Shown piece after piece: positions 15,689 to 23,938 of a DNA stretch of 39,890 bases; position 1 is the first letter of the stretch, and every line of letters begins with the position of its first letter. The position numbers and the translations under genes are program-made. Source of the DNA: Bacillota bacterium (GTDB lineage: Bacteria; Bacillota; Sulfobacillia; Sulfobacillales; Sulfobacillaceae); assembly GCA_021806205.1 (NCBI GenBank), contig JAJZXX010000143.1:1-39890 (forward strand). Reading direction: 5' to 3'. Under the pieces are notes generated by a model that saw only the letters and a list, made by a program, of their open reading frames with translations, searched no databases and was not told the origin of the DNA.

Positions 15689-16082
15689 GTTCGCTTATCA
15701 GGGGCTAGGCTTTGGAATGCGGGTTCAGGCAAATCTTGACACAGAGTTTCGGCACTTCAACCATCGTCTTGATATGACAATACGCCAGCGTTTGCAATGA
15801 ATTGGTGAACTCGCAATGGCTTTAACGGGTTTCATAATGCCTGGAGATCGGGAACAACCCGTGGCGCGACTGTTGCACAAACGTCAGATATTCCCAATAC
15901 GGCTGCACTAGTCTCCCAAATGTTTTTGAATGCACGCAACGATAGCCCCATTCGGTCAATTGACGATCAGGAACAACAGGTCCACTGGCGCAAGCGGGCA
16001 CTATATTGGGCCGATCGATCACTGGACGCCACCCAATTTCATGACCCCGGCATGCCGGATGGCGTGAAGGCCCAAGTTTCAC

Positions 16083-16122
16083 GGTTTGGTGTAGGCCGTG
16101 GATTTTCGCCGTACGCCAAACG
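16083..16122. repeat. Degenerate dispersed repeat, copy B
   Basis: TTTGGTGTAGGCCGTGG followed by ATTTTCGCCGTA matches copy A at 3155-3195 at about 32 of 40 positions, in the same orientation. The adjacent minus-strand frame (16211-16300) includes a single hydrophobic stretch, LLGLMLFVITSI, without further homology. Confidence 0.4.
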
Positions 16123-16373
16123 CGAAGCCCATCGGAATGATTCTGAGGCGCTCGGCGGGCAACGGGAGCCATCAAGTTTGGTGGCAGCCCGGTTAATTGA
16201 AGTGATGACAAATAGCATTAGCCCCAACAATGTGGCGTCGTCGTTCCCAGTCACTGGAATCCCCAGTTTGCGGCTGGGTTTCCGAAACTCTTGAACCAAC
16301 GCGATTCGGGTCCCACAATGCGCCACCAAAAATCGCGTAACCCCTGCCCCACCCCGCCTGCGAAATGTGCACG

Positions 16374-18257
16374 TTAAGCCCCACCGATCCATGTGCCCCC
16401 TCCATTGGTGGTATGGTATAGGGGCGTCCCGTTATCGGATGTAAGCCACCCCAGGCGGGGAGACACAAACCAGATACTGGTGACGCCGATGCCATGCGGT
16501 ATGACGTTACGTGTCCAACTCTTTCCGCCGTCCGTCGTGGTCATGAGATTGTGACTGGTCCAGAAGTATCCAAACTTGGCGTCAAGGAAACGAAGCCCTA
16601 AAGGAAATCCTTGTTGAGAAAGTGACGCTTTGGACCATTGCCCGTGACGGAAATGGTACAAATAGGGAACAAGAGGGTGCTTCATGTCGTAGATTTTAAC
16701 CGCTCGGGGATTGCTTTCATGTTGTTGTTCGACCAATCTTAGAGTAGAAAGGCTCGTACCGACGGCCCAATACGCGTCTTTGGCCACCTCGACCATGCTC
16801 CAGGGTGCAAACGGGACATGGGATAACGTCCAATGTATTCCCCCATCAGCGGTGGTCCATACCCGCGGTGTGGTATTGGAACGCGTAATCAAGACCCCTT
16901 GCATGGAGCTGGCCATGGCGATGCGCGACGCTTTTGCCCCGTTAGGTATCGGCATGGCTTGAAAATGGGACCCCTGGTCAACACTTCGATACAGGTCGCC
17001 GTCGGCCGCAATCCCCCATAACGTGTGTGAATTACTCCAGGTAAGCCCATGAAGACCCACCGGGGCGGTCACGGAATTCCAGGTGTTCCCCCCATCGGTC
17101 GTGATGAGCGGGGTGCTGACCGGTGCTTGCATCGATGAAGCCCCGAGCCCGACGCCGATTGACGGTGTGGCAAAAGCGACATTGCCTAAGTTAGGGGCGA
17201 GAGGCGGGTAGACATCTCGCCATTTAGCGCCTCCATTTTCTGTGGTCCACCATTGAAAGGTCCCCAAGTTCTCGACCAGGATTTTGCCCTGATTTTTGCT
17301 TAGGAAGTCGAGACTTGGAACCATCTCATTGCCCGGCGGGAACTGGTGGGAAAACACGGGAGTCCAGTGATGACCGCCATCGATGGTTCGGTAAATGCCC
17401 CCCCGGTCCGTGGCCATGTATCCAACATGAGCGGTAACAAAATGCAAATCCGCAACATAGCCACCGATCGATAAGGTATCCGCTGACGAGGACCCCCTTC
17501 CCATTTGGGCCGAGCGGGCAATCACGGCCCACGTATGTCCACCATTTGCCGTGTAGTACAACGTTTTGCTTTGGGCACCAGCGCCTGGTTCCCCTCCCGA
17601 CAATAGCCATCCGATGTGCGCATTAAGGAAGTCGATGCCCGTCATCCCAGGAAATAGCGACGACGGTGCGCTGACAGGGGTCCAGTTTTTTCCCCCATTT
17701 TGAGTAAAAGATATTTGACTCGACAGGCAGGGTTGACTCAGGGATTGAATCTTCCAGCCGGTGGTGGCAGAAAGAAAATCTATGCTTTGAATCGAACCAT
17801 TGGCGGGAACCTGAAAGACGGCATGCCAACTTTGACCCCCATCCGTGGTTTGCAAAAGGGTAGTCCTGCTTATTGGCTGACAATCAGTCGCGGTGCATCC
17901 TGTCATAAATCCTTGCGTGGGAGTAGTCATATCCAATAACTGGGGAAAGATGTTACCTGGAGCGCTCAGGGTGTTCCAGCTTTTCCCGCCATCGCGGGTC
18001 ATGACGGGAGACAAATGCGTCCCCGACTGCGCGAACCCGAAGCCTAAGGTGGGAGACAAAAAATGCACCGTGGATAAAGAGGCCGTGTGCCCCCCGGCAT
18101 TGTGAAAAACGCCTTGCGTCGTCTTTCCAATGGTCAGGCTCGTTAATGCGATGGAATGCGAGGACCCCAGATGCTGAGGGACCGTCCCACACCCGGCCAG
18201 GGCCAAAGTCAGCACCAGACCCATCCCACTAGATTTTCGCCCCCGCCGCATGTCCAT
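16374..18257 (-). CDS. Secreted beta-propeller lipoprotein with Asp-box (BNR/Ycf48-type) repeats
   Basis: The 627-residue protein has a lipoprotein signal: MDMRRGRKSS, a hydrophobic stretch, then the lipobox LALAGC with Cys23. The mature part contains about eleven copies of the Asp-box-like motif [ST]-x-[DN]-x-G-x-x-W: TRDGGKSW, TTDGGQSW, TQNGGKNW, TANGGHTW, TIDGGHHW, TENGGAKW, TTDGGNTW, SVDQGSHF, TADGGIHW, TTDGGKSW and TTNGGGTW. Each is preceded by a hydrophobic strand of the FLSATTGW or FLNAHIGW type. This is the architecture of sialidase/Ycf48-like propellers. It is probably anchored outside the cytoplasmic membrane, and its ligand is unknown. Catalytic sialidase residues are not evident. 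It is transcribed away from the group II intron. Confidence 0.85.
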   Translation of the reverse strand: MDMRRGRKSSGMGLVLTLALAGCGTVPQHLGSSHSIALTSLTIGKTTQGVFHNAGGHTASLSTVHFLSPTLGFGFAQSGTHLSPVMTRDGGKSWNTLSAPGNIFPQLLDMTTPTQGFMTGCTATDCQPISRTTLLQTTDGGQSWHAVFQVPANGSIQSIDFLSATTGWKIQSLSQPCLSSQISFTQNGGKNWTPVSAPSSLFPGMTGIDFLNAHIGWLLSGGEPGAGAQSKTLYYTANGGHTWAVIARSAQMGRGSSSADTLSIGGYVADLHFVTAHVGYMATDRGGIYRTIDGGHHWTPVFSHQFPPGNEMVPSLDFLSKNQGKILVENLGTFQWWTTENGGAKWRDVYPPLAPNLGNVAFATPSIGVGLGASSMQAPVSTPLITTDGGNTWNSVTAPVGLHGLTWSNSHTLWGIAADGDLYRSVDQGSHFQAMPIPNGAKASRIAMASSMQGVLITRSNTTPRVWTTADGGIHWTLSHVPFAPWSMVEVAKDAYWAVGTSLSTLRLVEQQHESNPRAVKIYDMKHPLVPYLYHFRHGQWSKASLSQQGFPLGLRFLDAKFGYFWTSHNLMTTTDGGKSWTRNVIPHGIGVTSIWFVSPRLGWLTSDNGTPLYHTTNGGGTWIGGA

Positions 18258-18327
18258 ATCCCCCTACCTGCGATAACGAAAGGGCGCACAGCGAGGTTAC
18301 AAAAACATACATGGGAAGATACCTCAG

Positions 18328-18956
18328 GTGTGCGCCTGTAAGCAACGCCGCTCGGCGTTGCGCAAGTCGGTCTGAAATCTGCCCGTAGCACGGCAGTGGA
18401 CTCGATATGGGAATGGCCCATCCTCACCCGGCTTATCCGAACGGGAAACCCGACGGGGAGTGTAGCATGCCGGAAAAAGCCCTAGTCAGCCAACCATCCG
18501 GCTGCGACTGCGTGTCGAGCGGAAACGAACGGTATGAAGATAAAGGCTGATCTGCCTGGACCACAGCCCGAGGGGCTTTAGTATCGGCTACGGCGGAAGA
18601 TAATGCCAAACGCCGTATGGACGGCGTTGACAACCTGACGGCGACCCCCATCATATCCCCCGTCCGCCCAGCCGCCCTCAGCGGAAAATGGCAAACGTCG
18701 TATCCGACAACCGGCCGGGTCACGGAGCTCTCGTAGTAGTCCGCGCCGGGGAAAGCCCGTCACATGGCGACGGAGAGCCGTTTACTCTCCACGGTCCGAA
18801 AAGGAACGGTGCGTGAGGCATCCTAAGAACCTCCCAGGGTCGTGGATCCTCTACCGATGCCGTCAACAGTTCTCGATAGCGCATGAGTGAATGGAGAGCC
18901 GTATCCATTGAGAGGTGTACGTACGGTTCGGGGGCGAGCATCCGGAACCCAGTTAC
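18328..18956 (+). ncRNA. ORF-less group II intron
   Basis: The 5' end reads GTGTGCGCC, matching the GUGYG consensus. It is followed by structured, GC-rich sequence typical of domain I (CGAACGGGAAACCCGACGG, then GGAGTGTAGCATGCCGG, then GTGTCGAGCGGAAACGAACG). The stretch CTCGTAGTAGTCCGCGCC plus GGGGAAAGCCCGTCACATGG is what normally lies just before the intron-encoded reverse transcriptase. Here it runs within about 150 bp into domain V (18896-18929) and domain VI, so the ORF in domain IV is absent. The 3' end is estimated at the AC of GTTAC, 18956; the 5' base is 18328 or 18330. Such introns fold into a self-splicing ribozyme and could be mobilised only by a reverse transcriptase supplied in trans. 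It lies between divergent genes and interrupts no recognisable ORF. Confidence 0.8.
18896..18929 (+). ncRNA. Group II intron domain V
   Basis: This is a 34-nt hairpin. The lower stem GAGCCGUAU pairs with GUACGGUUC, a 2-nt bulge follows, and the upper stem is capped by the GAGA tetraloop. The AGC catalytic triad lies at positions 2-4. Length, bulge and GNRA loop all match the canonical domain V. Confidence 0.88.
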
Positions 18957-19244
18957 CGCAAAGTGTCAAAGGGTTGGATGCTTAGCCTACTAAAGGGACA
19001 GCGATCCACATGCTTACGTAAAGCAAGATGACCCTAAGTGTCATCCCGGAGCTATTTGACGGTGATCTCCTGGCCGTTTCTCGTCACGATCGACGTCCTG
19101 TCGGTTCAAAAGTTGCCTTTGCCCAGGACTTATCGATGATCGACCGTGCCCCGGGTTGCCGTCGTACGGTCACCAACCTCAGACCGCGTACGGATGCCCA
19201 CACCATTGCCAAGAATCGTTCATCGAAGCGCCCACCGGCAGTGT

Positions 19245-19252
19245 GCTATAAT
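19245..19252 (+). promoter_or_regulatory. Extended -10 promoter
   Basis: TGC-TATAAT is a perfect -10 with the TGN extension, and no good -35 is present at 17 bp. It is followed after about 11 bp by the GGAGG of the downstream gene, so the 5' leader is very short. The region 18957-19244 between intron and promoter holds nothing I can support. Confidence 0.55.
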
Positions 19253-19278
19253 CACCACGATTTGGAGGTTTGATCGCC

Positions 19279-20385
19279 ATGCGTCGTATCGACCAACTTG
19301 ACATCGTGCGTGCCGTATTGACTCACTTCCATGTTGACAACGACGGCTCTCAGCTCACATTGCCGGATAACGGGGCCGTTGTATTATGGATTGTGGACGG
19401 ATTTGGCCTTTATCATTGGCGTCAGTCTCAAACGAGAGGACTAATGCCCACACTCTTTCAGACGGTATCTACAGTCTTGGAAGGCTGGAGCGTTTATCCT
19501 TCGACCACATCGGTCGGCTTGGCTAGCCTGGCGTTTGCCGTTCCGCCTAACGAACACGGGGCTCTCGGTTATTGGATTTACCTGCCTGAATATAAGCAGC
19601 CCGTCAATATGCTTTCGAGCTTGGACCAAGATGGCCATCCTGTACCGCCGGCACTTATATACCCGCCCCGAGAAACCATTTTTACGCAGCTAAGACGCCG
19701 ATCCATCCAATCGTCCGTTGTCGGCCCGGCCGTATTCCAAGAGACCCCTTTAACTCAATGGCTCTATCACGGCGCCCAATACCGTCCCTATGGCACGCCC
19801 TTAGACGCCATTCTCCAGGCCGGCCGCGCGCTGGCGGACGGCGCACGATTCGTCTGGCTGTACTGGCCCTATATTGATAGTCAGGCCCATCTTTACGGCA
19901 TGCAGTCCCCATCAACCGACCACGCGATATCCGAACTAGATGCGGCGTTCAGCCAGGCTCTGCACCAATGGAAAGCTCGGGGAGGCGTCACCCTTATCAT
20001 AACGGCCGACCACGGTATGATCGACCTCTTGCCCGACAAGACCGTCAGCCGGAGCGATCCCGCCCTGGAGGAACTTTGGGCCCATACCTGGGCCGGCGAA
20101 CGCCGCGCCATGACCAGCGCCTTAGACTATCGAGAGCTGCAACAAGAGCTGGGCGCAGTTGCGGCAATTCATCCGCAAGAACAATGCTGGGACGAAGGAT
20201 GGTACGGCGGGCCGCCTAGCCGCTCTTCGTTTCGGGATCGGGTATTACAAAGTCTAGTGCTAGCGCAGCCGGGGGCTCAGTTCGAGCAAAACGGTGTAAT
20301 CGATGTGCCGCTTATGAGCGCAGCCCACGGCGGCATCACCCCTCAAGAGCGCGCCATCCCGATTGGCATGTGTACCGTCCAGTAA
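19279..20385 (+). CDS. Alkaline-phosphatase-superfamily phosphodiesterase/nucleotide pyrophosphatase
   Basis: The product has 368 residues from ATG 19279, with GGAGG 10 nt upstream; the TTG at 19270 is too close to that site. Motifs of the metal-dependent phosphodiesterase family occur in order. VVLWIVDGFG provides the first metal Asp, and YPSTTSVGLASLA the catalytic Thr. HGALGYW, WPYIDSQAHLYG and TADHGM provide further ligands. SAAHGGITPQE is the final His-containing motif, so all canonical positions appear filled. No signal peptide is visible, so it is probably cytosolic. Substrates could be nucleotides, phosphonates or glycerophosphodiesters. It is monocistronic by appearance. Confidence 0.85.
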   Translation: MRRIDQLDIVRAVLTHFHVDNDGSQLTLPDNGAVVLWIVDGFGLYHWRQSQTRGLMPTLFQTVSTVLEGWSVYPSTTSVGLASLAFAVPPNEHGALGYWIYLPEYKQPVNMLSSLDQDGHPVPPALIYPPRETIFTQLRRRSIQSSVVGPAVFQETPLTQWLYHGAQYRPYGTPLDAILQAGRALADGARFVWLYWPYIDSQAHLYGMQSPSTDHAISELDAAFSQALHQWKARGGVTLIITADHGMIDLLPDKTVSRSDPALEELWAHTWAGERRAMTSALDYRELQQELGAVAAIHPQEQCWDEGWYGGPPSRSSFRDRVLQSLVLAQPGAQFEQNGVIDVPLMSAAHGGITPQERAIPIGMCTVQ

Positions 20386-20433
20386 ATCGCCTAAGGACTC
20401 TCCGTTTATGATGTAAGCCGACCGCACTTTAAG

Positions 20434-21222
20434 CTAGGTGCCTGAACGCTTCTTAGACGGCCATTGGGGCTCGCGCTTTTGCAAGAAGGCCGCAACCCCT
20501 TCTTTGGAATCATCCGTGAGGGCCACCAAAGACCCGAGGCTTTTAAGCGCTTGCATGGCCGCCTCCACATCGAGTTCTTGGGCCAGCCGCCACCCCTCTT
20601 TGCCGCGTCGCGCAACCACCGGGCTTTGGGCACGGATTTCCTCGGCAAGCGCCAGTGCTTCGGCACGCGCCTGTCCGGGGGCGACCAGGCGGTTGACCAA
20701 TCCCCATGCAAACGCGGTCTCGGCATCGATGATGCGACCGGTCAGGGACAAGTCTAGAGTGCGGCGCGCCCCAATTAGACGCTGAATCGGAGCCGTAACC
20801 ACCATGGGGTACAAACCGACTTTGACTTCCGGCAATCCAAAGCGAGCATCTTTTGAAGCCACCAGTAAGTCCACCCCCGCAGCCAACCCCATGCCCCCGG
20901 CCAACACGTGACCAAAGGCTGCCCCAACCACGGGTTGAGGCAGATGATTGAGGGCGCTGATTAAGCCTGCCATATTCCCGAAATACCGTGTAATCGCCTC
21001 GGGATCAGACAAGTTGGCCACTTCGCCCAAATCTGCTCCCGCACAAAACGCTTTATCCCCCGTTCCAGTCAGAACGACAACGTCCACCCCATCATCGCAG
21101 GATAGTTCCGCCAAAAGATCCAAGAGTTCCTCGATGGTTGCTGTGTTAAGGGCGTTGCGCACCCTAGGGCGATTGATGGCAACCTCAGTCACGGGGCCAG
21201 GGTGGATCAAAAGATTACTCAT
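20434..21222 (-). CDS. Enoyl-CoA hydratase/isomerase-family protein
   Basis: The 262-residue crotonase-fold protein starts at ATG 21222, with AGGAG six nt upstream; a longer frame to 21483 is only antisense overlap with the lyase gene. Signature elements are INRPRVRNALN, GDKAFCAGADL (oxyanion hole), and GHVLAGGMGLAAGVDLLVAS followed by RFGLPEVKVGLYP. Of the two catalytic glutamates of true hydratases, the second is present (Glu132, in LPEV). The first position is Gly112 (GGMGL instead of GG.CEL), so it may be an isomerase, a thioesterase-like member or a hydratase acting with a single acid. It overlaps the lyase stop by 8 nt and is last in the acyl-CoA operon. Confidence 0.85.
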   Translation of the reverse strand: MSNLLIHPGPVTEVAINRPRVRNALNTATIEELLDLLAELSCDDGVDVVVLTGTGDKAFCAGADLGEVANLSDPEAITRYFGNMAGLISALNHLPQPVVGAAFGHVLAGGMGLAAGVDLLVASKDARFGLPEVKVGLYPMVVTAPIQRLIGARRTLDLSLTGRIIDAETAFAWGLVNRLVAPGQARAEALALAEEIRAQSPVVARRGKEGWRLAQELDVEAAMQALKSLGSLVALTDDSKEGVAAFLQKREPQWPSKKRSGT

Positions 21223-22159
21223 CGACGGCTCCTGGGATCCCGGTTGGCACCATTCGACCGCCTGCCCGATAGAGGCGCGAAGGCACCGGATGACCGATCG
21301 CTGTCTCCAGAAACCGGGTGCCTTCCATGATCCGATCCAAATCGATTCCGGTCTTAATCCCCATTTCCTGCAGGCAGTACACCGCGTCCTCGGTCGCCAG
21401 ATTACCCCCGGCTCCCGGCGAAAAAGGCGACCCGCCAATCCCGCCCAGTGCCGTTTCAAAACGCGTACATCCCGCCAAGACACCCGCTACCAAATTGGCC
21501 AAGGCCGTCCCCCGATTATCGTGAAAATGCAGCGAGACTCGAATCATCGGGGCATTCAGGGTAAATCCGTGAACCATCTCCGCGACTTGCAAAGGATTGG
21601 CCACTCCCACCGTGTCTCCGAGTGTAATGTCGGCAATGCCCATGCTTTCCAAACGAATAGCCAGGTCTAGTACCGCATGCAGCGGAACCCGACCCTCGTA
21701 GGGGCACCCAAAAGCGGTCACAATCACGGCCGTGACCGGCACTGCCTCCCCCCGGGCCATAGCGCAAATTTCATGGAACCCGCCTAGTGATTCGGACACG
21801 GACATATGCACATTCTTGTAATTATGCGTCTCACTGGCGGACAAGAAGACCATCAGTTCATCGGCTTTAGCGTCCAAAGCGCGCTCCGCCCCCCGAGGAT
21901 TGGGCACGAGCGCAACATAGGCTACGCCGGGCTTGCGCTCAATGCGCGCCATCACTTCTTCTGCAGCCGCCATCTGCGGCAACCACTTGGGGCTCACAAA
22001 CGAGCTCGCCTCAATATACGGCACCCCCGAAGCCGTTAAGTGGTCTATCAGTCTGACCCGGTCGCCGACCGAAAGCACTTTGGGTTCCGCCTGCAAGCCG
22101 TCTCTCGGAGCCACATCCTTTATTTGCACATATTCGGGCAAATCCGCTCGGTCAAACAT
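21215..22159 (-). CDS. HMG-CoA-lyase-like TIM-barrel enzyme with Ser at the active-site Cys
   Basis: The product has 314 residues in the DRE-TIM metallolyase family. Metal-site residues are present: Asp20 in DVAPRDGLQ, His211 and His213 in SLHFHDNRG, and Asn253 in GGNLATED. FGCPYEGRVP and GDTVGVANP are also conserved. The active-site loop, normally GGCPYA in HMG-CoA lyases, reads GGSPFSPGAGG here, so the catalytic cysteine is replaced by Ser244. The fold and the cluster suggest cleavage of an HMG-CoA-like thioester to acetyl-CoA and acetoacetate. The substitution raises the possibility of another substrate or lower activity. AAAGGAG lies 7 nt before the ATG. Confidence 0.88.
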   Translation of the reverse strand: MFDRADLPEYVQIKDVAPRDGLQAEPKVLSVGDRVRLIDHLTASGVPYIEASSFVSPKWLPQMAAAEEVMARIERKPGVAYVALVPNPRGAERALDAKADELMVFLSASETHNYKNVHMSVSESLGGFHEICAMARGEAVPVTAVIVTAFGCPYEGRVPLHAVLDLAIRLESMGIADITLGDTVGVANPLQVAEMVHGFTLNAPMIRVSLHFHDNRGTALANLVAGVLAGCTRFETALGGIGGSPFSPGAGGNLATEDAVYCLQEMGIKTGIDLDRIMEGTRFLETAIGHPVPSRLYRAGGRMVPTGIPGAVDE

Positions 22160-22181
22160 TTTATTCTCCTTTCAATGACAC

Positions 22182-23699
22182 TTAGACCGGTGTAACCGGA
22201 TGGCGACGATGACTAAATTCACGGTTTTTATTTTCGTACAGAGCCAGTCGCCGTGCCAATTCCAGGCGCAACGCGTCGGGCCCAATCACCTCATCCACAA
22301 TCAGTTCCGCCGCCAATCGGCGGATATCGATGTCCTCTCGATACTCTTGCTGCTTTTTGTCCACAAATCCCGGGCGCTCTTCTTGACCAAGCTCTTGAAT
22401 GTGATTAAAGTACACGGCATTGACGGCAGCTTCGGGGCCCATGACGGCAATTTGCGCGGTCGGCAAGGCAATCGTGACATCGGATCCGAATGCCGGGCCC
22501 GCCATGGCATAAAGCCCGGCCCCATAGGCCTTGCGCACTACTACGCTAATCTTAGGCACAGTCGCTTCTGAGACTGCGGCGATAAGCTTGGCGCCATGCC
22601 GAATAATGCCTTGGCGTTCCACCTGGGTGCCAATCATAAAACCGGGCACGTCAGCCAAAAAGATGAGCGGAATGTTAAACGCGTCGCATAAATTAATAAA
22701 GCGAGTCGCCTTGTCGGCACTGTCGACAAAGAGCACGCCGCCTTTGACTTTGGACTGGTTTGCCACGATGCCGACCGCCCGACCGTCCACCCGGGCCAGC
22801 CCGGTCAACAATTCCGGCGCGAATAGAGGCTTAATCGGAAACCAGGTGTCCCGATCCACGATGCGCTCAATGACCCGATGCATGTCAAAAGGCATATTTT
22901 GATTCTCCGGAATGACCCCATCCCACACGTCGTCCAGAGCCGGCTTAGGATCCTCATAAGGAGGATTCTTTGAAAAATGTGAGGGCATATAGCTAAAATA
23001 TTGTCGGCCCCACTCAATCGCCGTCACCTCGTCACTGGCCAACAGATCCCCCACACCGCTGACCGTGCAGTGCATGCGGGCGCCCCCCATTTCTTCCAAG
23101 GTCACCTTTTCGCCAATCACCATCTCAGCCATGCGGGGCGATCCCAGATACATGGACGCGTTATGGTCCACCATAATCACGACATCGGTAAATGCAGGAA
23201 TATAGGCACCACCAGCCGCAGATGGACCAAATAGGAGGCAAATCTGAGGCACCCGACCGGACAACTTGACCTGATTGTAAAAGATACGTCCAGCTCCGCG
23301 CCGTCCCGGAAACATTTCAACCTGATCGGTAATACGGGCCCCGGCGGAATCGACCAAGTAAAAAATAGGACAATTCAGGTCCATAGCCTTTTCCTGGATG
23401 CGTAAAATCTTCTCTACGGTCCGGGATCCCCATGAACCGGCCTTGACCGTGGGATCGTTAGCCATGACCACCACCGTACGTCCTTGAATCCGCCCCGTAA
23501 CCGTTACGACGCCATCCGCAGCCAGTTCCGCGTCCTGATTCTGTGCGAGCAACCCATCCTCAACCCAGCCCGGATCTAAAAGGCGGCCAAGGCGCTCGCG
23601 AACTCCAAGCTTTCCTACTTCTAATAGACGCTTGCGATATTTTTCGGGGCCACCCAACCGGACCCGTTCGCGCAACTTTGCTAATTCATCCGCCTTCAC
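22182..23699 (-). CDS. Acyl-CoA carboxylase, carboxyltransferase (beta) subunit
   Basis: The product has 505 residues from GTG 23699, chosen because GGGAGGG lies seven nt upstream; the GTG at 23705 abuts that site. It has the two-domain carboxyltransferase fold. The first domain contains GARITDQVEMFPGRRGAGRI and FGPSAAGGAYIPAFTD, the second contains DVPGFMIGTQVERQGIIRHG and then KAYGAGLYAMAGPAFG. It transfers CO2 from biotin to an acyl-CoA. Gene order suggests 3-methylcrotonyl-CoA (or another branched enoyl-CoA) rather than propionyl-CoA. The biotin-carboxylase subunit is not in the window. Confidence 0.92.
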   Translation of the reverse strand: MKADELAKLRERVRLGGPEKYRKRLLEVGKLGVRERLGRLLDPGWVEDGLLAQNQDAELAADGVVTVTGRIQGRTVVVMANDPTVKAGSWGSRTVEKILRIQEKAMDLNCPIFYLVDSAGARITDQVEMFPGRRGAGRIFYNQVKLSGRVPQICLLFGPSAAGGAYIPAFTDVVIMVDHNASMYLGSPRMAEMVIGEKVTLEEMGGARMHCTVSGVGDLLASDEVTAIEWGRQYFSYMPSHFSKNPPYEDPKPALDDVWDGVIPENQNMPFDMHRVIERIVDRDTWFPIKPLFAPELLTGLARVDGRAVGIVANQSKVKGGVLFVDSADKATRFINLCDAFNIPLIFLADVPGFMIGTQVERQGIIRHGAKLIAAVSEATVPKISVVVRKAYGAGLYAMAGPAFGSDVTIALPTAQIAVMGPEAAVNAVYFNHIQELGQEERPGFVDKKQQEYREDIDIRRLAAELIVDEVIGPDALRLELARRLALYENKNREFSHRRHPVTPV

Positions 23700-23721
23700 C
23701 CACACACCCTCCCCAATATCA

Positions 23722-23937
23722 TTAAGCCAAAATTACCAAGGGATCGCCTTCGTTAACAAAAACCCCTTCCTGAGCGGGCACCTCATGAACAACTCCTCCG
23801 CTCTCCGCCTCGATCGGAATCTCCATCTTCATGGATTCCATAATCACAACCTCCTGGCCCGGAGTTACCGGATCCCCCGGCTTAACCAGCACTTTAAATA
23901 CCGTTCCTGCCAAGCTCGCCACAATAGCCGTCATCAC
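23722..23937 (-). CDS. Biotin/lipoyl carrier protein (BCCP-like)
   Basis: This is a 71-residue single biotinyl domain. It begins with VASLAGTVFKVLVKPGDPV, then the biotinylation motif ESMKMEI (Lys37), and ends with VVHEVPAQEGVFVNEGDPLV. Such free-standing small carriers replace the C-terminal biotin domain usually fused to biotin carboxylase. GGGAGG inside the end of the upstream gene lies six nt before GTG 23937 and nine before ATG 23934; either could be the start. It serves the carboxyltransferase encoded next. Confidence 0.93.
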   Translation of the reverse strand: MMTAIVASLAGTVFKVLVKPGDPVTPGQEVVIMESMKMEIPIEAESGGVVHEVPAQEGVFVNEGDPLVILA

Positions 23938-23938
23938 C

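Noticed and set aside
19028-19273. Plus-strand ORF of 81 codons before the phosphodiesterase gene
   Set aside because: It has no ribosome site or recognisable motif, and the extended -10 promoter of the next gene lies inside its end.
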